From positions 9,672,001 to 9,736,000 of the forward strand of contig NC_053193.1 in the NCBI RefSeq assembly GCF_905163445.1: 64,000 bases of DNA. The letters are read 5' to 3'. Below, in pieces: positions 59,179 to 64,000 of the stretch. Made by a program: the position numbers and the translations under genes. Position 1 is the stretch's first letter, and every line of letters starts with the position of its first letter. Origin of the DNA: Pararge aegeria (Eukaryota > Arthropoda > Insecta > Lepidoptera > Nymphalidae). The notes under the pieces were generated by a model. The model was not told the DNA's origin, did not search any database, and was given only the letters and a program-made list of their open reading frames with translations.

Positions 59179-59236
59179 ACTTATATTATTTTTTAACTCA
59201 TATGACTGTTCATATGAGTAAAAAAATAATATAAGT
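59179..59236. repeat. 27-bp inverted repeat with 4-nt loop
   Basis: Arms 59179-59205 and 59210-59236 differ at one base; the loop is ctgt. It lies 0.7 kb after the gene B stop, possibly in its 3' untranslated region. Confidence 0.85.
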
Positions 59237-59507
59237 AGCTGTACTTGGAAAAAAGAGATAAATATTTTTAATTACCAATATTTAAAAAACTTGTTAGTGA
59301 ACATGTAGAAAATACCGTTCAGTTAAGTTAATGTGACCTCTTTCTTATAAAACGATTTGTATTATCGCTCGCTAACTTTTTCTATAACCACTCGCAAAAA
59401 ATTTTACTTTTAAATAATATGGTACATTTGTAAAGCACTTTGAGATTTTGTATCTACTAATTTTAAAATATTATTGTATTTTCGATGTTTTTGTGTTCTT
59501 TTTGAGA

Positions 59508-59513
59508 AATAAA
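59508..59513 (+). terminator. Candidate poly(A) signal of gene B
   Basis: AATAAA followed by a GT-rich stretch (atgtgttt), about 1 kb after the stop. Confidence 0.3.
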
Positions 59514-60033
59514 TGTGTTTAAGCTGAATTACTAACAAAATGGCAACCAATTTTCCCTATTACACAATTTTTTTAAATAACAAACAAAAAGTGCTCAGTT
59601 CTTAAAAGCATAGATATATTTACTACGCACACCATGTCAACTGAAGATAAAATTCTTTTTTTAGATATAGAAATAGAAATAGTCAATTAGTCAACTTGAA
59701 ATGCGAGCTTTGTTTTTTGTCAGTCAGAATATGCTATGCGAAGGCCATTTGAAGTTTCGATCTGTGTAAAGCGAGTTAATTAAGTAATAAAGACTTGAAA
59801 AAACTATCCATTTTATTATATGCCAAACTGTTACCAGCTATTTTCTGACTCCGCTTCACACACTATTTAAATATAGAGAAGTCTGGACCACACCGCGAAG
59901 ACCTCTCCATAACTATCATTTTGGCCACGGGACTATCGGCAAAGTGTCTTCCACTTTAAAAAGTATATGGAAATATGATAATCGTGCCAAAGGTACAGTC
60001 AAGCACTTCGCGGCGGTGATAGCCATACATAAA

Positions 60034-60303
60034 TAAATATAAATAAATAAATATACTACGACAATACACACATCGCCACCTAGCCCCAAAGTAAGCATAG
60101 CTTGTGTTATGGGTACTAAAGATGACTGATGAATATTTTAATGAATTATATATACATAAATACTTAGAAAATAAATATAAACACCAAGACACTGAAAACC
60201 ACTTATGCTCATCACACAAACATTTTCCAGTTGTGGGAATCGAACCCACGGCCTTGTACTCAGAAAGCAGGGTCGCTGCCCACCGCGCCAGTCGGCCGTC
60301 TGC
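60034..60303 (-). repeat. SINE family B copy
   Basis: Reverse orientation: catcgccacctagccccaaa, gtgggaatcgaacccacggc, cgccagtcggcc. It is well preserved. Confidence 0.75.
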
Positions 60304-60714
60304 CGTATACATATAAAACCCACATACGAATAACTACATACTAATATAATAAAATAAACCAGACTACACAATTACAACCACATTATTGATAAATAAGTAT
60401 AAAAAATAAATATATACTAGTATAGTGTACGACAGTCCCGTGGGTAGCAACTTACTGAGAAAGTTTTTTTTATCGTAATAATAATTGAGGGAATAAGCGG
60501 ATGTTCCAATTGATTGCAAGTGAAAAAGCATCGCCTACACACAGAGCAACGCTTCGCAGAGCATCCAAGTAACACCTATCCTATCCTATAAAGTGCCGCC
60601 CGGTGTATATCAACCTTTACAACTAAATTACAAGTTGTAAAACTTCATGCCAAAACTCAAACAACGTTGCAAATCAGGGACGGGTGCGACGTACTTAAAA
60701 AGCGAGTCCAGGAA

Positions 60715-61110
60715 GTAAGAATGAGAATCGTAATCTGGAATGTAGGAACGATGGAAGAGGGAGAGACCTAGCGGATGTTTTAAACAGGAGAATAATTATA
60801 AAATATTAGAAAGGAAGGAGAAATGCTGCACGTTTTCAAGAAACTAGGTGGAAGGGTACAAAAGCAAGGGAAATTGGGACGGGCTATACATTTTTCTGTA
60901 GTGGAAGTGAGCTGAAAAACTCACGGGTGACGGGTGTAAACAGAGTGAAACACCGAATCATAGTTGTTAAGGTAATCCAACAAAACTTTGTGGTAGATAT
61001 GATAAGTGTGTATGTGCTGCAGACGTAGGACGTGAGGATGCAATGAAAGAAATGTTTTGGAATGATTTTGATAGAGTTATGATAGGTGTATCACAACTGG
61101 AAGATATCTA
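60715..61110 (+). mobile_element. Non-LTR retrotransposon endonuclease-domain remnant (RTE-like)
   Basis: Broken frames read RIVIWNVGTMEEG, then a KLGGRVQKQGKLG-like block, a FYSGS-like block, GVNRVKHRIIVVKVIQ and a later AMKEMFWNDFDRVM. The order matches the apurinic-type endonuclease at the start of RTE elements (WNVGTM, TRWKG, FYSG, VNRVSDRIM). It may be the 5' counterpart of the RT tails found elsewhere in the window. Confidence 0.6.
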
Positions 61111-62014
61111 TACTAAAGGGAATGCGCAAAAAGTATTAAAAGAAAAGAAGGATTCCTTTAAAGATTGGAAAGGTGTGTAATAGTGACACTATTATGAAAG
61201 AGAAAAAAAAAATTGACAAAAAAGCGCAGATTTTTTTAGACAGCTAAAAAGCAAGAAATAAATATATTCTACTACATTTTAAGTCTGTGCAATTAAATGT
61301 AGAAAATTAATGATACTTTCCTAATATACAACTATATAAAACGGAATACGATGTATATAGTTAGGAAAAAACTCACCCAACATTTATCGGTGAGATGATT
61401 TTTTTTTCCAAATTAAGTTTACATGACGCTTTGTCAACATGTGCACTTGTAATTCAGTCCATATTTTTGTGCGTGTGCTATATTTAAAAACGTGTAATAT
61501 GCATGTTGTTAGTGCTCTTAATAAGAAAATAAATAAATGTATGATCTATACATGGTAACTTTCTACATTTTACTTATAACAAAGTCGGTTGTTTTGTCAA
61601 AAAAAGGAAATTTCACGCTTTTTAGTGGTATAGCTAGTTATAATAGCAGAATATCACCTACTCATAACCTTATTACATTAGATACCAGCCAATAAAACAC
61701 CCGTCAAAATATGGGCCAGCCATTTCAGAGATTAGCCGGAACAAACAGACAGACAGAAAAAAATAAATAAAAATATTTTGGTGTATGTACCGTATATATA
61801 ATCTTTTACAAGTGGTTAAAAACGGTTATTTCAATATTACAAACAGATACACACATTTTATTATATATTTGGATAATATTGCATGTCTTGTATTGCTCCA
61901 TAATTGAATCATCTGAAACCGCAGGGAAGCTATACTTTGTCTAATTTAGGATGACAATTTTGGCAGGTGAACGCCCATAAAGTTTCGTATTAATTTCCGG
62001 TAAAACAACATCAT

Positions 62015-62275
62015 ATCAACCCATTACGGGCCCACTACAAGACACGGGTCTTCTTCCACAAAGAGAATTGGTTAAGGCCGCAGTCCACCACGCTGGCCCA
62101 GTGCGAATGGGTGGACTCCACACACCTTAGAGAACATTATGGAGAAAACTCCGGGAAGCCAGTTTTCCTCACGATGTTTTCCTTCTGTTAAGTTAGTGGT
62201 GCGTGCCGGGGCACTCCAACTCGGCCTCCACGAAAGGAAAGCCGACGCTTTACTCACTAGGCTATCACCGCCTTT
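62015..62275 (-). repeat. SINE family A, near full length
   Basis: Reverse orientation: cccattacgggcccactaca, caccacgctggcccagtgcg, ttttcctcacgatgttttcc, tactcactaggctatcaccg. Confidence 0.8.
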
Positions 62276-62832
62276 CAGGTAAAACATAATACAAATATAT
62301 TCGTACTTCATTGATGGGCAGAAAGTACATCTATAGACCATCGAAATCGGTTTTAATATAAAAGAAATCGAACATTCAATTAACACAATAATTAACTTAC
62401 AATACTATTGTATTTGTTAATATTAATGTTATTTGCAATAATCTATCACGCATTTATTTGTTTTAAAATAAGAAATTATTACACACTATTGCCAGTCGCA
62501 TGGCACGTAAAATTCAAAAATGGGAATGATTTTATCAAAAATAGAACTGAAATATTAGATGTTTTGTATTATTAATTATAATCTGGCGATGTAGCAGTGC
62601 CATGCAGCTATCGACTCCAAGTTCTATGAAAAAAATAGTCAAAAATAAAGACTAAACAATTGAGAATAAAACGAACTTACCAAGTGAAGTTCGTGAGAGA
62701 AGTGAAAATCGTTAATTATGGGAGCAGCTTTTTTCAACGCGATTTTGGTTAACATTATTGTATCTGTCAAAATTATCATCCTAAATTATACAAAGCATAG
62801 GGACAAATAAAAAGCAGTTCTTATACTTATAA

Positions 62833-62838
62833 TTTATT
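62833..62838 (-). terminator. Candidate poly(A) signal of the minus-strand Lys/Ser-rich gene
   Basis: TTTATT on the plus strand is AATAAA on the minus strand, about 180 nt after that gene's stop. Confidence 0.4.
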
Positions 62839-63017
62839 AGGTAAATAACTGACTATAATAAGACAAATTGTAGTACAATAAACCATTTTACCTAAAAACT
62901 TAGGTTGTTAACATTTCTATTTAGTAGTATGTATCTCTATGTAAAACTTACACAGTGACCTTCAAAACACAAACTTATTTAATAAAGATTATAATATTAT
63001 AGTATGTTTTAAGCAAT

Positions 63018-64000
63018 CTACTTGTGTTTCGACTTCTTTTTCTTCTTGCTAGACTTTTTCTTATGCTTACGCTTCTTTTTCTTCTTCTTGTGATCATCGG
63101 AACTGGACTCTGAGTCACTATCGCTGTCACTAGCGGCGCGTTTTTTCTTTTTCTTGCTGCGTTTCTTTTTCTTTTTGCGCTTGCGAGCATCAGATGAAGA
63201 AGATGACGTTGAAAATTCGGAATCAGTTGTAGATTCACTATCAGAGTCTGGTTTCTTTTTAACATTTGTCAGATCTAACTTAATTGTCTCACTATCATAC
63301 TTGGCTTTCTTTGATTCACTAACTCCAGTCGGAGAAGGTTCACGTGATCGTTCACGTTTTTTATTTATCTCTTCTTTTGGTTCGTTATCAGATTCAACAT
63401 TTTCGTCGTAATCAGGCTCAAAGTGTGCTTCATCGAGGGTAGACTTTTTTCTCTCGCGTTCCTGAGTCTCTTTAAGATTAGGTATAGCATTTTTATCTGG
63501 ATTCCGAGAACTTGATCCCACCCGTACTTCATTTGGTAACTTTTTTTCATCCTTCGATCTTCCTAAATCTCTTTTTTTAAACTCGCTGTGGTTATTACCT
63601 TGGTAGCCATGATCAGATTTCATGGTCTCAGTAGCTACTCTTTTTTCTGATTTTGATATTTCAACTCTACTATCAGGTTTCCGACTTCGCTCTCTTTCGA
63701 CCGTTACTCGACGATATTGCATCTGTTCACGCTTTGGAGTTTTTGATCTTGATTTCACTCGCTCCACTGTACTGTGGACAACACGGGGCTCTCTTGTCCG
63801 ACGAACATCATCAACTTTACCTCCTAATCTTTCTTTAACTGAAAGCCGTGGAGGAGGAGTTTTAGAGTAACGTTTCTTTTTTTCGTTTGCTTCAATAGGT
63901 CTCTGTTCCTGTTCTGAAACAGGAACAGTTATTTGAATATTACTTAATGAATTCTTTGATTGTGCATCATCACCATACAATTTTAGACGATCACTACTTA
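63018..64000 (-). CDS. Lys/Ser/Arg-rich, probably nuclear protein, C-terminal exon (partial)
   Basis: One frame is open from the right edge to a stop at 63018-63020, at least 326 residues. No start is seen: the residues before LYGDDAQSK (SSDRLK) are in frame, so the exon continues beyond the window. It carries SKTPPPRLSVKERLGGKVDD, many RS/SR and KR dipeptides, LDEAHFEPDYDENVESD, a polyserine tract (STSSSSSDARK), KKKKKKRSKKKKKR, an SDSDSDSESSSDD acidic-serine block and a terminal run of KKK/KHK. Such tails occur in pre-mRNA processing and nuclear-speckle proteins (RS-rich factors, cyclophilin G/NKTR-like, RBBP6-like). I cannot name the family from this part. It is convergent with gene B. Confidence 0.8.
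   Translation of the reverse strand, partial: SSDRLKLYGDDAQSKNSLSNIQITVPVSEQEQRPIEANEKKKRYSKTPPPRLSVKERLGGKVDDVRRTREPRVVHSTVERVKSRSKTPKREQMQYRRVTVERERSRKPDSRVEISKSEKRVATETMKSDHGYQGNNHSEFKKRDLGRSKDEKKLPNEVRVGSSSRNPDKNAIPNLKETQERERKKSTLDEAHFEPDYDENVESDNEPKEEINKKRERSREPSPTGVSESKKAKYDSETIKLDLTNVKKKPDSDSESTTDSEFSTSSSSSDARKRKKKKKRSKKKKKRAASDSDSDSESSSDDHKKKKKKRKHKKKSSKKKKKSKHK

Larger units (their letters stand above)
58459..63017. other. Intergenic spacer, repeats only
   Basis: It holds the 3' flank of gene B, SINE copies, a retrotransposon endonuclease remnant and hairpins. No protein-coding exon of a host gene was recognised. Confidence 0.55.

Noticed and set aside
63154..63411. Plus-strand open frames over 63154-63870
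   Set aside because: They are antisense shadows of the strongly biased Lys/Ser-rich coding exon on the minus strand.

Overview
The window looks like nuclear DNA of a lepidopteran insect (moth or butterfly). It is AT-rich. Its genes are split into many short exons by introns with GT...AG ends, and the spaces are packed with insect-type SINEs, MITEs, Helitron-like elements and decayed non-LTR retrotransposons. All gene models below were built by eye from splice sites, reading-phase continuity and protein motifs; no search was run.

Layout. (1) 1-16.4 kb: two divergently transcribed genes of the M14 zinc-carboxypeptidase fold, start codons about 1.1 kb apart. The minus-strand gene (326-1348) runs off the left of the window. 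The plus-strand gene (2458-16399) is nearly complete: signal peptide, a long low-complexity N-terminal region, the carboxypeptidase domain and a hydrophobic C-terminus. Both have lost the metal-binding motif; the plus-strand gene has lost every zinc ligand and the catalytic glutamate. (2) 16.4-20.5 kb: repeat-filled spacer. (3) 20.5-37.4 kb: complete 14-exon SLC6 transporter gene of the insect nutrient amino acid transporter (NAT/KAAT) type, gene A, with a readable TATA/initiator promoter and a first coding exon holding only the ATG. (4) 37.4-47.0 kb: spacer with retroelement remnants, a 166-bp tandem duplication and back-to-back hairpins. (5) 47.0-58.5 kb: second SLC6 gene, gene B, a tandem paralogue with the same intron phases and mostly identical exon lengths; its first exon was not found. 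(6) 58.5-63.0 kb: repeat-filled spacer. (7) 63.0-64.0 kb, minus strand: the 3' end of a gene for a basic, serine- and lysine-rich, probably nuclear protein that runs off the right edge.

How the genes may relate. Genes A and B should import amino acids across epithelial membranes, coupled to Na+ or K+. They are clearly a local duplication that has since diverged at the predicted substrate pocket. The neighbouring carboxypeptidase-like proteins look secreted or membrane-attached but unable to cleave peptides, so they may bind peptides or act as regulators. A functional link between the two pairs is only suggested by proximity.
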